The notes below the pieces were generated by a model that saw only the letters and a list, made by a program, of their open reading frames with translations, was not told the DNA's origin and did not search any database. Both the position numbers and the translations under genes were made by a program. This document shows positions 24,151-33,596 of a stretch of 64,000 nucleotides of DNA, in pieces (the stretch's first letter is position 1; every line of letters begins with the position of its first letter). The DNA is from Cytobacillus stercorigallinarum (GTDB taxonomy: Bacteria > Bacillota > Bacilli > Bacillales > Cytobacillaceae), in assembly GCF_014836495.1 (NCBI RefSeq), contig NZ_JACSQT010000012.1, positions 31,204 through 95,203 on the forward strand, in the 5' to 3' direction.

Positions 24151-25143
24151 ATGCCACATTATCTGTATTCTTATTTCACTCGCTTACCATTGGTCTTTCG
24201 TATACTCATCATGGCACTGATGACAATTATCCTTTTTGGCGGTTTTGTTCACTTATTAGAGCCAAATAGTTTTCCCACTTGGTTTGACGGTATTTGGTGG
24301 GCTGTCATCACTGCATCAACTGTTGGATATGGTGACTATGTTCCTCACTCTGTTGTCGGTAGAATAGCAGGAATTGTCCTTGTTTTGACAGGAGCAGGTT
24401 TTATTGCTTCTTATTTCGTCGCATTGTCTACTGCCGCTGTCGCTAAGCAAAATGACTATATTCAGGGGAATTTTCAATTTAAAGACCATGATCATATTAT
24501 TGTCATTGGTTGGAATGCTCGTTCGAGAGAAATTTTGAAAACGATTTGTAGCTATGTTAATAGCGTACCCGTCACATTAATCGATGAAACATTGGAGGAA
24601 AATCCACTGCCCCATGAAAACCTTCATTTCGTTAAAGGGAATCCACAAAGAGATGATGTGCTCATGAAAGCAAGTGTGATGGACGCTAGACAATTGATTA
24701 TTACAGCTGATCAAAACAAAGATGAACATCAAGCAGATATGCACAGTATTTTGACTTTAATTGCTATTAAAGGGTTGAATCCAGCTTTGCCTTGTATTGT
24801 TGAAGTCCTTACTACCGAACAGATGAAAAATGCGAAACGAGCAGGAGCAGATGAAATCGTGCAAACGAACTTATTAACAAGCTTTGTCATGATTAGTAGT
24901 CTTACTTCAAGGGAAATGGTTACTGCATTTCTCAGTTTACTAAGGCAAATGGATCAAAGGAGACTAGGGATTGAGCCCGTATTGACAGACCATATTGGGG
25001 CCAATTTTCGTGATGTGAGCATTAACTTAATGAATGAAGATATATTGATTCTTGGTGTCAAACGGGGAGATGAGATGATTATTCACCCCCCTCACCCATT
25101 TTCACTTCAGGCAGAGGACTTGCTTATTACAATAAAAAATTAA
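24151..25143 (+). CDS. yugO: Potassium channel with RCK/TrkA-N domain, YugO-like
   Basis: A 330-residue two-TM potassium channel. Two hydrophobic segments (about residues 14-36 and 68-92) flank the pore loop with the selectivity filter TASTVGYGDYVP. The cytoplasmic part has a TrkA-N Rossmann domain beginning HIIVIGWNARSREILK near residue 114 and a short TrkA-C-like end. In B. subtilis YugO releases K+ and carries electrical signals through biofilms. The next gene, on the other strand and tail to tail with a 4-bp overlap, is yugN, as in B. subtilis. AGGGGAG precedes the ATG. Confidence 0.9.
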   Translation: MPHYLYSYFTRLPLVFRILIMALMTIILFGGFVHLLEPNSFPTWFDGIWWAVITASTVGYGDYVPHSVVGRIAGIVLVLTGAGFIASYFVALSTAAVAKQNDYIQGNFQFKDHDHIIVIGWNARSREILKTICSYVNSVPVTLIDETLEENPLPHENLHFVKGNPQRDDVLMKASVMDARQLIITADQNKDEHQADMHSILTLIAIKGLNPALPCIVEVLTTEQMKNAKRAGADEIVQTNLLTSFVMISSLTSREMVTAFLSLLRQMDQRRLGIEPVLTDHIGANFRDVSINLMNEDILILGVKRGDEMIIHPPHPFSLQAEDLLITIKN

Positions 25144-25547
25144 TATTCTAAAATCCTCTCTAATTCTCCAACAAGTTCGTGACCTATAGCTACGTATTTT
25201 TCGGTAACTTCTCCGTCTTTATCAACTGGTGATTGAAATTGATTAAATGAGGCAGAGAAATTACCGATATTGGCATTATTTTCATCAATATTGCTCTCGT
25301 AAATATGTGACAAGAGGTAAGGTGTTCCCAATTCTACTGTACAATTGCTCGTATCTAATTGACCATCTATGGACTTGAAGGGTATACGTAAGAAATGATA
25401 CCCATTGTTCGTATCAATTTTGTAATCAAACGCACCATGGTCGTAATCCCAATTTCCTCCGATTGTATAACCCATTGGTTTTAATAATTGCTCTAGTTTA
25501 AACAAGTGATATTGCTTTCCCTCGATATTAGAATGAATTTCTCTCAT
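25140..25547 (-). CDS. yugN: YugN-like family protein
   Basis: A small cytoplasmic protein of about 135 residues in the YugN-like family, whose function is not known. GGNWDYDHGAFDYKID near residue 33 is the family hallmark. The gene ends tail to tail with the yugO channel gene, an association kept in Bacillus. I take the start at 25547 (MREIHSNIEG) because AAAGGA lies 9 bases upstream and the length fits the family. The reading frame continues to 25604 with GTG or ATG choices, so the start is uncertain. Confidence 0.75.
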   Translation of the reverse strand: MREIHSNIEGKQYHLFKLEQLLKPMGYTIGGNWDYDHGAFDYKIDTNNGYHFLRIPFKSIDGQLDTSNCTVELGTPYLLSHIYESNIDENNANIGNFSASFNQFQSPVDKDGEVTEKYVAIGHELVGELERILEY

Positions 25548-25838
25548 TGCTTTCATTCCTTTCATCATCATATTTGCGCTTAGTTTTACCATTTCCCCTC
25601 TCACTAATACTCGCCCTTTTCACTTCTTTCTTTTAGGAGAATCTCATTTACTCCAAATAATTACCCAATTATTCATTCGAGATAAATAACTAACCTAAAG
25701 GGACAAACACACAATCGGGATAGGATCTTAACTCATAAAGTAATAGCAGAACCCAGGGAAAATGTATACAAATTGTTTTATTTTTATATGCCCAAAAAGT
25801 TTTTATTTTTTTACCAGTATGGAAGGAGTGATTTATCA

Positions 25839-28187
25839 ATGCCAGAATGCAATCGCAATGCGAATGGTGCCTGTTCTGATGCAGGTGGAATAAATACAGT
25901 TGCAAACGGGGAGGCTGCTCACGCGGAAGGGAATTCAACGACTGCTGATGGTAATGCTTCCCATGCAGAAGGATTTGAAACATTAGCTACTGGAGTCGCT
26001 TCTCATACGGAAGGGAGCCAAACTAATGCTATTGGTACAACGGCCCATACGGAGGGGTTTCAAACCGTTGCTGTTAGTGACGCTGCTCATGCGGAAGGGA
26101 GTTTAACCACTGCTGAAGGTGAGTCCTCTCATGCGGAAGGGTATAATACTTCAGCTAGTGGAGCTGCCTCTCATACGGAAGGTTCTAGTAATTCGGCAAC
26201 GGGTGATACTGCTCATGCGGAAGGATTCAAAACTATTTCTGCTGGTAAAGCTAGTCATGCGGAAGGCGTTAATACCGCTGCCATGGAATTAGCTGCTCAC
26301 GCGGAAGGCCTAAACACTTTATCAACTGGGGAAGCTAGTCATTCTGAGGGAATAGATACGCAAGCTGCAGAAAGTGCAAGTCACGTGGAAGGATTGACTA
26401 CTTCTGCGCTCGGTGTTGCTTCTCATGCAGAAGGAAGCTCTACCCAAGCAAATGGCGTTGCTTCTCATGCGGAAGGGTTTAGTACAACTACTATTGGTGA
26501 TGCTTCTCATGCAGAAGGGAACTCAACTAGAGCTATCGGATCTGCTTCTCATACAGAAGGGTTTGAAACTGTTGCAAGTGGGGAAACAGCACACGCTGAG
26601 GGAAATACAACCGAAGCCTCTGGATATGCTGCTCATGCAGAAGGCCACCAAACGGTTGCAAGTGGCAATCAAGCACATGCGGAAGGAACACTCACCTCAG
26701 CCAGTGGTCTTAGTGCCCATGCAGAAGGGAATACAACAACTGCTAGTGGTGATTACACGCATGCGGAAGGGGTAAGAAATACCGCCTCTGGCGAAACCGC
26801 TCATGCTGAAGGAATGGACACCGAAGCGAGTGGCTTTGTTTCTCACACAGAAGGAAGAAACACAGTTGCAAATAATTCTTACGCTCATGCAGAAGGATAT
26901 TTAACGACTGCATCTGGCTCCACTTCCCATGCAGAAGGTGGTAGCAGTGTAGCATCCGATAGTTTTGCACATGCGGAAGGCCTTTTTACCCAAGCAAGCG
27001 GCTATGTTTCTCACGCAGAAGGAAGTTCAACTGTTGCTTCAAATGCCTTTACCCATGCAGAAGGAATTGAAACGACAGCAGCAGGATACGCTTCGCACAC
27101 CGAAGGATCTCTTACAAGAACAGAAGGGATAAGCGCCCATGCTGAAGGATATTCAACGCTAGCAAGCGGGGATTATTCCCATGCTGAAGGAAGCGGAACC
27201 ACCGCGAGTGGGAACTATGCACATGCAGAAGGATTCAATAATGTCGCCTCTGGTTATGGAGCCCATGTGGAAGGTGGAGTGAATGCAAGTAACGCTTCTT
27301 TACCTAATACTGCTTCTGGTAATAGTTCGCATGCTGAAGGTTACGGAACCACTGCAAGCGGTACAGGTGCTCATGCAGAAGGATTAAATACCCAATCTGC
27401 AGCGAATGCCTCACATGCTGAGGGTGTCAATAATAACGCGACGGGGCAAGCTGCTCATGTAGAGGGACAAAATAATGTAGCCCAAGGTGTCTTTTCTCAT
27501 GCAGAAGGATTTCAGAACATAGCTACAAACATCGGCTCGCACATAATGGGCCTATATGGAGAAACAACAGACGATTACTCTTGGCATGTCGGCAACGGAA
27601 CAAGTGCTAACAGCAGAGGTTTAGCTGCGCTACTCCAAGGATCTACAGGAGATTTATATATCGATGGCACACTTCATGAAAATGGCGCTGACTATGCTGA
27701 AATGTTTGAAACGATTGATGGAAACAGCATTACACCAGGTAGATTTACTACATTGCAAGGTAAAAAGGTGAAAATAGCAACTAGCAATGACACTTATATT
27801 TTGGGCATTACAAGTGCTGCTCCTGCCATTAAGGGTAATGCCGCTGAACTGCATTGGCATAATAAATATCTAAAGGATCAATGGGGCCGCATTCAATATG
27901 AACAAATCCCAATTGACCCAAATGATGAGAATCTCGCAAAGCTAATGCGACAAGCACCAAAACTAAACCCAGCATACGATTCACAACAATCTTATATACC
28001 AAGAAGCAGACGTGAAGAATGGGTAACCGTTGGTCTACTCGGTCAATTATTAGTTACTGATGATGGTAGTTGTTCAACTGATGGTTACTGTTTACCGAAT
28101 GATGAAGGGATTGCCACATTTTCAGAAACTGGTTATCGTGTGATGGATAGAATAAGTTCTAATCAGATACTAGTCATGTTTAAATAA
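25839..28187 (+). CDS. Giant 14-residue-repeat beta-roll protein with C-terminal Peptidase_G2 autocleavage domain
   Basis: A 782-residue protein. Residues 28-554 hold 38 H-(A/T/V/S)-E-G motifs, nearly all spaced 14 residues (42 bp) apart; one unit has an 8-residue insertion near residue 490. Each unit reads roughly HAEG-x-x-T-x-A-x-G-x-A-S. This is the period and layout of YadA-head left-handed beta-rolls, so a trimeric fibre is expected. After a linker, ENGADYAEMFE (near residue 613) to the end matches the Peptidase_G2 (intramolecular chaperone) domain of phage tail spikes and Bacillus surface proteins, including EWVTVGLLGQLLVTDDG and NDEGIAT. No signal peptide is visible. AAGGAG lies 10 bases before the ATG. 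Flanking genes are housekeeping, so it is not in a prophage. Likely an auto-processed surface or spore-associated fibre; function unknown. Confidence 0.85.
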   Translation: MPECNRNANGACSDAGGINTVANGEAAHAEGNSTTADGNASHAEGFETLATGVASHTEGSQTNAIGTTAHTEGFQTVAVSDAAHAEGSLTTAEGESSHAEGYNTSASGAASHTEGSSNSATGDTAHAEGFKTISAGKASHAEGVNTAAMELAAHAEGLNTLSTGEASHSEGIDTQAAESASHVEGLTTSALGVASHAEGSSTQANGVASHAEGFSTTTIGDASHAEGNSTRAIGSASHTEGFETVASGETAHAEGNTTEASGYAAHAEGHQTVASGNQAHAEGTLTSASGLSAHAEGNTTTASGDYTHAEGVRNTASGETAHAEGMDTEASGFVSHTEGRNTVANNSYAHAEGYLTTASGSTSHAEGGSSVASDSFAHAEGLFTQASGYVSHAEGSSTVASNAFTHAEGIETTAAGYASHTEGSLTRTEGISAHAEGYSTLASGDYSHAEGSGTTASGNYAHAEGFNNVASGYGAHVEGGVNASNASLPNTASGNSSHAEGYGTTASGTGAHAEGLNTQSAANASHAEGVNNNATGQAAHVEGQNNVAQGVFSHAEGFQNIATNIGSHIMGLYGETTDDYSWHVGNGTSANSRGLAALLQGSTGDLYIDGTLHENGADYAEMFETIDGNSITPGRFTTLQGKKVKIATSNDTYILGITSAAPAIKGNAAELHWHNKYLKDQWGRIQYEQIPIDPNDENLAKLMRQAPKLNPAYDSQQSYIPRSRREEWVTVGLLGQLLVTDDGSCSTDGYCLPNDEGIATFSETGYRVMDRISSNQILVMFK

Positions 28188-28324
28188 GCGAATCATTTTT
28201 ATGGTGTTGGCAAGTACGATGGAAGGACCAATGGTTAACGTGATATTCACATTCTTAGGTCAACTGTTCATCTTAGGAGAGACCTTTGATACCAACATCT
28301 CCATTAGAAATCATTTCAAAACTA

Positions 28325-28358
28325 AATGAACTCGCCACCCCGTGCGAGTTCATTCTTT
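28325..28358 (+). terminator. Terminator between the repeat protein gene and pgi
   Basis: Perfect 10-bp arms AATGAACTCG and CGAGTTCATT (28325-28334, 28345-28354) are followed by a T-rich tract on the plus strand. It can serve the repeat-protein gene and may also act for pgi on the opposite strand. Confidence 0.75.
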
Positions 28359-28369
28359 ATTTTATTTCG

Positions 28370-29719
28370 TTATTTCAAGCGTTCTTCAAGCTCTTTTTTC
28401 TTCTCTTCAAAACCTGGTTTCCCAAGCAAAGCAAACATATTTACTTTATATTCCTCCACACCAGGTTGGTCAAATGGATTCACACCAAGTAGATATCCGC
28501 TAATAGCGCAAGCTTTCTCAAAGAAATAAACAAGATAACCAAAAGTAAATGCATCCATTGCTGGAATCGTTACAATGAGGTTAGGTACATTCCCATCTGT
28601 ATGGGCAAGCATTGTCCCTTCGAATGCTTTATGATTCACAAAATCAACCGATTGACCAGCTAAATAGTTTAAGCCGTCCAAGTCATTTTCTATTTTTTCT
28701 ATCTTCACTTCATGTCGTGGTTTCTTCACTTTAATAACCGTTTCAAATAAATCTCTTCTACCTTCTTGCACATATTGCCCAAGTGAATGGAGATCGGTAG
28801 AAAAGTTGGCAGATGAAGGATAAATACCTTTTTGATCTTTTCCTTCACTTTCACCAAATAATTGTTTCCACCATTCAGAAAAATATTGTAACCCCGGCTC
28901 GTAATTAACAAGCATTTCAATTGTTTTTCCTTTATTATAAAGAATATTTCTGACAGCTGCGTATTGATAAGCGATATTTTCTTCAAGGTTGGCAGAACTT
29001 AACTCTTTACGAGCGACTTCAGCCCCCTCCATTACTTGAGTAATATCAATATTGGCCACTGCAATTGGTAATAAGCCTACAGCCGTTAACACAGAGAATC
29101 TTCCGCCAACATCATCTGGAATGATAAATGATGCGTAGCCTTCTTCATTCGCTAATGTTTTTAAAGCGCCCTTTTCTTTATCAGTAGTAGCATAAATCCG
29201 TCTTCTCGCTTCCTCTAGGCCATATTTCTCTTCTAATATTTTTCGGAATAATCGAAAGGCAATCGCTGGTTCTGTCGTTGTTCCAGATTTGGAAATCACA
29301 TTAATAGAGAAATCTTTATCCTCTAGTAAATCGATGACATCATGAATATAACTAGAGCTAATATTATTGCCAACAAAAACGATTTGAGGTGTGTTTCGTT
29401 TTTCTTTAGAAAGAGCATTATAAAAACTATGTTGTAACATCTCAATGGCAGCTCTTGCGCCAAGGTAAGAACCACCAATTCCGATTACTAAAAGAACATC
29501 AGAATCTTCCTTGATTTTTGTTGCTGCCTGTTGAATTCTTGCAAACTCCTCGCGATCATAGTTTTGCGGTAAATCTACCCATCCTAAGAAATCATGACCT
29601 GCACCTGTTTTACTTTTAATAGCGGTATGCGCTGCTGTTACCGCTTCCTTTAAATATGATAATTCATGCTCACCAAAAAAGCTGAACGCTTTCGTATAAT
29701 CAAACTGTATATGAGTCAT
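28370..29719 (-). CDS. pgi: Glucose-6-phosphate isomerase
   Basis: A 449-residue glycolytic and gluconeogenic enzyme that interconverts glucose-6-phosphate and fructose-6-phosphate. [16 protein letters not shown] (near residue 78) and [14 protein letters not shown] (near residue 145) bind the sugar phosphate. [14 protein letters not shown] and the C-terminal [17 protein letters not shown] are the two PROSITE-like signatures. Its product also feeds UDP-sugar synthesis for the eps operon. GGAGG lies 7 bases before the ATG at 29719. The gene order with yugI and the alcohol dehydrogenase gene matches the yug region of B. subtilis (pgi = yugL). Confidence 0.96.
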   Translation of the reverse strand: MTHIQFDYTKAFSFFGEHELSYLKEAVTAAHTAIKSKTGAGHDFLGWVDLPQNYDREEFARIQQAATKIKEDSDVLLVIGIGGSYLGARAAIEMLQHSFYNALSKEKRNTPQIVFVGNNISSSYIHDVIDLLEDKDFSINVISKSGTTTEPAIAFRLFRKILEEKYGLEEARRRIYATTDKEKGALKTLANEEGYASFIIPDDVGGRFSVLTAVGLLPIAVANIDITQVMEGAEVARKELSSANLEENIAYQYAAVRNILYNKGKTIEMLVNYEPGLQYFSEWWKQLFGESEGKDQKGIYPSSANFSTDLHSLGQYVQEGRRDLFETVIKVKKPRHEVKIEKIENDLDGLNYLAGQSVDFVNHKAFEGTMLAHTDGNVPNLIVTIPAMDAFTFGYLVYFFEKACAISGYLLGVNPFDQPGVEEYKVNMFALLGKPGFEEKKKELEERLK

Positions 29720-29933
29720 CGTTTTTCCTCCGCTTATGTAATTCATGAATCAATAGTCCTCTACCACTTTATCGAAAGACAAGGAATTTTTCAAGAATCA
29801 GTCTTTGCCAATGGCGGTTTGAACAACCATTTTAATCGTTTAATCATTTCCAAAATAAGGTTTAGTGCATGAATTATATTATAAACAGATTAATTCTTTT
29901 ATCTTTTTCAACAATCCCATAGATCCTATAAAG

Positions 29934-29957
29934 AAAGCTCTCGCTTCACGAGAGCTT
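29934..29957 (-). terminator. Terminator of the alcohol dehydrogenase gene
   Basis: Arms AAGCTCTCG and CGAGAGCTT with a 5-base loop, then a T-rich run on the minus strand, 6 bp after the stop codon. Confidence 0.85.
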
Positions 29958-29962
29958 CTTAC

Positions 29963-31126
29963 TTATAATGCTGAACGATAGATTGAAAGAACATCCTCTT
30001 TATCTAATACTTGAAAACGACCAAAAGGACCATTATAAACGGCTTTATTTGCCATATCTTCTAGCTTACTATCATCTATACCATAATCTGATAATTGTTC
30101 TGGCGCATCAATACTGTTCCAAAATAGTCTTAAACGGGCAATTCCTTCTAATGCGACTTCCTCATCTGTCTTGCCTGTTGGATCGACTTCAAACACTTTT
30201 ATTGCTAATTGTTTCATTCTCTCAGGCTTTGCATGTAATGTATGCTTCATCCAATGAGGGAATAAAATGGCCAGACCGCCACCATGAGGAATATCATAGA
30301 CTGCTGATACGGCATGTTCGATATTATGAGTTGCCCAGTCTCCTCTATAACCCATATTGAGAATGCCGTTTAATGCCATGGTACCGCTATATAAAATGGT
30401 TGCACGGTGCTCATAATTTTCTAAATCATCTATTAGTTTCGGGGCTGTATCCATTATCGTTGTTAAGAGAGATTCACACATACGATCTTGAAAGTCCGTG
30501 TTTTCTTCTAAATGGAAATAATGTTCAAGTACATGAGACATCATATCAACTATGCCATAAATTGTTTGGTCTCTTGGTACTGAATATGTATGTGTTGGAT
30601 CTAAAATAGAAAATTGAGGGAATACAGCAGGGCTTCCCCAAGACAATTTTTCATGTGTTTCCCAATTCGTAATGACCGCCCCTGAGTTCATTTCAGAACC
30701 GGTAGCAGCTATTGTAAGTACGGTACCGAATGGAATAGCTTCTTCCACTCTTACTTTATCCGTCACCATTTCCCAAGCATCACCAGCAAATTTCGCTGCT
30801 CCAGCAATGGCTTTTGTACAATCGATGACACTTCCTCCACCAACAGCTAGAATGAAATCAATCTCTTTCTCGCGGCAAATATTGACACCTTCACGCACAG
30901 AAGAGACACGAGGATTTGGATCCACCCCACTTAGTTCATACACTTCTGCATCCATTTTCTGTAACTCTTTCATCACCTGATCGTAAAGACCGTTTCTTTT
31001 AATACTTCCGCCACCATAAACGACCAACAGCTTACGGCCAAAAGGAGAAATCTCTTCACTTAATTTACTTAGTTCACCTTTACCAAAAATCAATTTCGTT
31101 GGATTCCAAAATGTAAAATTCTCCAT
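29963..31126 (-). CDS. Iron-containing alcohol dehydrogenase, YugJ/YugK-like (BdhA type)
   Basis: A 387-residue group III (Fe-ADH) dehydrogenase. [14 protein letters not shown] opens the protein. The NAD(P)-binding [13 protein letters not shown] is near residue 92 and [22 protein letters not shown] follows. The metal-binding His residues lie in [10 protein letters not shown] and [26 protein letters not shown]. The best-known relatives are NADH-dependent butanol dehydrogenases. In Bacillus the physiological aldehyde is not settled. ATG at 31126 follows AAGGAAGG. It is monocistronic with its own terminator and lies between pgi and yugI as in B. subtilis. Confidence 0.9.
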   Translation of the reverse strand: MENFTFWNPTKLIFGKGELSKLSEEISPFGRKLLVVYGGGSIKRNGLYDQVMKELQKMDAEVYELSGVDPNPRVSSVREGVNICREKEIDFILAVGGGSVIDCTKAIAGAAKFAGDAWEMVTDKVRVEEAIPFGTVLTIAATGSEMNSGAVITNWETHEKLSWGSPAVFPQFSILDPTHTYSVPRDQTIYGIVDMMSHVLEHYFHLEENTDFQDRMCESLLTTIMDTAPKLIDDLENYEHRATILYSGTMALNGILNMGYRGDWATHNIEHAVSAVYDIPHGGGLAILFPHWMKHTLHAKPERMKQLAIKVFEVDPTGKTDEEVALEGIARLRLFWNSIDAPEQLSDYGIDDSKLEDMANKAVYNGPFGRFQVLDKEDVLSIYRSAL

Positions 31127-31269
31127 TCTATCACCTTCCTTTTTTGTTATTATCATTTTTTTTACTAAGGATTGCAAAGAATACATCTTTTTTTATTTAT
31201 TTTAAAAAATAAAACAAATGATTCTCTATATTCTCTCTTCCGATGAACGAAATGATTCTTTGTTTCGAC

Positions 31270-31298
31270 AAAAAAGACACCGAGAATTTCCCGGTGTC
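31270..31298 (-). terminator. Terminator of yugI
   Basis: Arms GACACCG and CGGTGTC (31276-31282, 31292-31298), 9-base loop, then six T on the minus strand. Confidence 0.87.
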
Positions 31299-31320
31299 TT
31301 CTACCTGAAGCTGAACTAGC

Positions 31321-31725
31321 TTATTTTTTAATTAAATCTTCACGTTCAGATTGTGCAATCCACTCTTGCAACTTATCTTTTAGTGTATTGAAACCTTGGC
31401 TACCATTATCCTCTACTTTTTGCGCTACAGGATTATTTGGGCGTTTGCGAGGTTTTTTCTCTTTTTCTGTTGGAGCTGGCGCTTCTTGTGTTGCACGGAT
31501 AGAAAGGCCGATTTTTCCAGCATTTTCATCAATAGAAAGTACTTTTACTTGCACTTCATCTCCAACACTTAAATGTTCATTAATATCTTTAACGAAGCCA
31601 TGAGTAACTTCTGAAATGTGAACAAGTCCTTGTGTATTTTCATCTAATGCAACAAAGGCACCATAAGGTTGAATACCTGTTACTTTACCAGTAATCACGC
31701 TGCCTACTTCAATTTTCTCTGACAT
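31321..31725 (-). CDS. yugI: S1-domain RNA-binding protein, YugI (general stress protein 13 type)
   Basis: A 134-residue protein. Residues 5-78 form one S1 RNA-binding domain with the usual landmarks GSVITGKVTGIQPYGAFVAL, GLVHISEV and KIGLSIRA. A basic, proline-rich linker (EKKKPRKRPNN) and a short C-terminal helix follow. B. subtilis YugI is induced by stress and associates with ribosomes. The same gene is found next to alcohol dehydrogenase and pgi there. A good ribosome site (AGGAGTG) precedes the ATG. It has its own terminator. Confidence 0.9.
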   Translation of the reverse strand: MSEKIEVGSVITGKVTGIQPYGAFVALDENTQGLVHISEVTHGFVKDINEHLSVGDEVQVKVLSIDENAGKIGLSIRATQEAPAPTEKEKKPRKRPNNPVAQKVEDNGSQGFNTLKDKLQEWIAQSEREDLIKK

Positions 31726-31916
31726 GGGAACACTCCTAATTATTAATATTTTATCGTTTATATACGCAATAAAAAATTATATCATACTCTATTGCTAATA
31801 TCAAAAGTTAAATGGATAGTCAATAAATAGCCATAATTAATTAACGAAATGTTCACACAATTAACGAGTGAAAAAGTTAAATGGTGGTAAAATTAAATAT
31901 AGAAGGGGTGATAAAA

Positions 31917-32201
31917 ATGAATCACATTGGTGAAAATATTCGCTTAGTCCGTGAACAACATGGGTTAACAAGATTAGAACTTGCAAAAAAAGCGCGGGTA
32001 GGTAGGGCAGTAATCGAAAGATATGAGTCAGGTAGTTCCACCCCAGATACGCTAACAATCCTCAAGCTATGTACAATATTGGACATCCCAGTATCAACTA
32101 TTACAAACCAACAAGTTGACCTTCAAAATCAGAATGAGTTCCATCATACGATGCTTCATCAACAGGATTTTAATGAAAATAGTTTCCATTCTTACGTATA
32201 A
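31917..32201 (+). CDS. Small XRE-family transcriptional regulator
   Basis: A 94-residue DNA-binding protein. Residues 4-58 are a Cro/C1-type helix-turn-helix: IGENIRLVREQHGLTRLELAKK, then VGRAVIERYESGSSTPD. The C-terminal 35 residues are polar and His/Asn/Gln-rich, with no known domain. ATG at 31917 has AGGGGTG 6 bases upstream. An extended reading from 31881 has no such site. It is a single gene with a terminator. Targets are unknown, and no phage genes are nearby. Confidence 0.78.
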   Translation: MNHIGENIRLVREQHGLTRLELAKKARVGRAVIERYESGSSTPDTLTILKLCTILDIPVSTITNQQVDLQNQNEFHHTMLHQQDFNENSFHSYV

Positions 32202-32261
32202 ACATATAGATTTTCGGCAAGGCTTGTATTGTAAGTCTTTCTAGAATTCCCCCTTTGTTGA

Positions 32262-32297
32262 AGGCAATCTGTTATAGGATTGCCTATTTTTATTTTT
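32262..32297 (+). terminator. Terminator after the XRE regulator
   Basis: Arms AGGCAATC and GATTGCCT with an 8-base loop, then ATTTTTATTTTTT on the plus strand. Confidence 0.85.
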
Positions 32298-32394
32298 TGT
32301 CGCAAATACAGTGTTTCTCCTTGTAAGCAATGGCCATGAATGATATGACTTAAGAGCAACACCTTACATAACCGTAAAGAAATGAGGACAACCA

Positions 32395-33219
32395 TTGCCA
32401 AACGAAAAAATGCTTCTAAATGGAAATGACTTTTATTATGAATATTACCCACACCCAACCCCTAAACGATCATTTGTATTATTGCATGGGTTTCTTTCTT
32501 CCAGCTTTAGTTTTCGCAAGCTCATACCATTGCTACAAAAAGAAAATACAGTACTCACAATTGACCTTCCCCCATTTGGGAATAGCGGAAAAGCGAAAAA
32601 GTTTACCTACTCTTATGAAAATATTGCTTCATCGGTTATTTTACTTCTTGAAAAATTATCTATTCAACAAATGGTGATGGTCGGGCATTCAATGGGAGGA
32701 CAAATTTGCCTAAACATTGCTCATCAAAGACCTGACCTGCTTGAGGCTGTCGTCTTATTATGCAGCTCTTCTTATCTACCGAAAATGCCGGCAAAGTATG
32801 TTTACGCAAGTCGCCTCCCTTTCTTTTCTCTTTTTGTAAAAAAGTATCTTGAAAAATCAGGGGTAGAAAAAAACTTAAACAACGTTGTTTATGATAAAGA
32901 AATGATTGATGATGCCATGAGGAATGGTTATTTAGAACCTTTTTTAAACAAGGATATATTCTATTCTTTAGCGAGAATGATACGTGACCGGGAGGGAGAT
33001 TTGGATGAGGACTTATTAAAAACAATTATCACTCCTTGTTTACTCATTTGGGGAGAGGCGGACAAGGTAGTCCCCCTCTCTATCGGTCAAAGGTTACAGA
33101 GAGATCTACCGCATAGTGAATTACATATCCTTAAACAAGCAGGACATCTTATTCCCGAAGAAAAACCTGAGGAGATTGTAGCAATTATCGAACAATACTT
33201 ACAGAAAAAAAGAGAATGA
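32395..33219 (+). CDS. yugF: Alpha/beta hydrolase, YugF-like
   Basis: A 274-residue alpha/beta-hydrolase. The oxyanion-hole segment LLHGFLSSSFSF is near residue 29. The nucleophile elbow GHSMGGQ places Ser near residue 97. The acid is probably in LIWGEADKVVPL, and the catalytic His is in KQAGHLIPEEKPE near residue 253. B. subtilis YugF lies in the same place before yugE and patB. The substrate is unknown. It starts at TTG (32395) with GAGG 7 bases upstream. An internal ATG five codons later is the alternative. Confidence 0.87.
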   Translation: MPNEKMLLNGNDFYYEYYPHPTPKRSFVLLHGFLSSSFSFRKLIPLLQKENTVLTIDLPPFGNSGKAKKFTYSYENIASSVILLLEKLSIQQMVMVGHSMGGQICLNIAHQRPDLLEAVVLLCSSSYLPKMPAKYVYASRLPFFSLFVKKYLEKSGVEKNLNNVVYDKEMIDDAMRNGYLEPFLNKDIFYSLARMIRDREGDLDEDLLKTIITPCLLIWGEADKVVPLSIGQRLQRDLPHSELHILKQAGHLIPEEKPEEIVAIIEQYLQKKRE

Positions 33220-33244
33220 ATGGATTGAGATCATTTTTATTCCT

Positions 33245-33508
33245 TCATTCAATCTCGCAGGAACTATTACTTTTTATCACCAGGAGCTTATTTGCATATT
33301 TTTTACATTGATCGAGAGGAATTACTTCATCAAAAGAGAATTCATAGGTTGCTTGGATATAACGGGCTAATTCATCAGTATCGTCAACAGTTTGGACCAT
33401 TTGGAGGATATCCGCAATTTCCGTATCGTAATTGCCAGTACCGACATGAAACGGGTCCCAATCATTTAAACAATCTACTAACAAAAGATTCATTTGTTGT
33501 GTATTCAT
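33245..33508 (-). CDS. yugE: YugE-like DUF1871 family protein
   Basis: An 87-residue protein of unknown function. LLVDCLNDWDPFHVGTGNYD and IQATYEFSFDE are landmarks of the DUF1871 family. The position between yugF and patB is the same as in B. subtilis. It is acidic and cytoplasmic, with no signal peptide or membrane segment. It is convergent to the hydrolase gene, with AGGTG before the ATG. Confidence 0.82.
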   Translation of the reverse strand: MNTQQMNLLLVDCLNDWDPFHVGTGNYDTEIADILQMVQTVDDTDELARYIQATYEFSFDEVIPLDQCKKYANKLLVIKSNSSCEIE

Positions 33509-33596
33509 TATACATTCACCTAATTATTTTTCATTTATGTTTACATATCTTATCATATAGATAGAAATCGATAAATAAAGAAATGGTGGGATAGAA

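Noticed and set aside
25734..25743. CATAAAGTAA as a SigK-type -10 box before the repeat-protein gene
   Set aside because: No matching -35 AC element at the right distance.
25920..27500. Regular 42-bp repeats that could look like a CRISPR array
   Set aside because: They are coding repeats (14 residues) in one long frame, with no identical repeats separated by unique spacers and no cas genes.
28201..28329. 42-codon frame after the repeat-protein gene
   Set aside because: No ribosome site, and it runs into the terminator stem.
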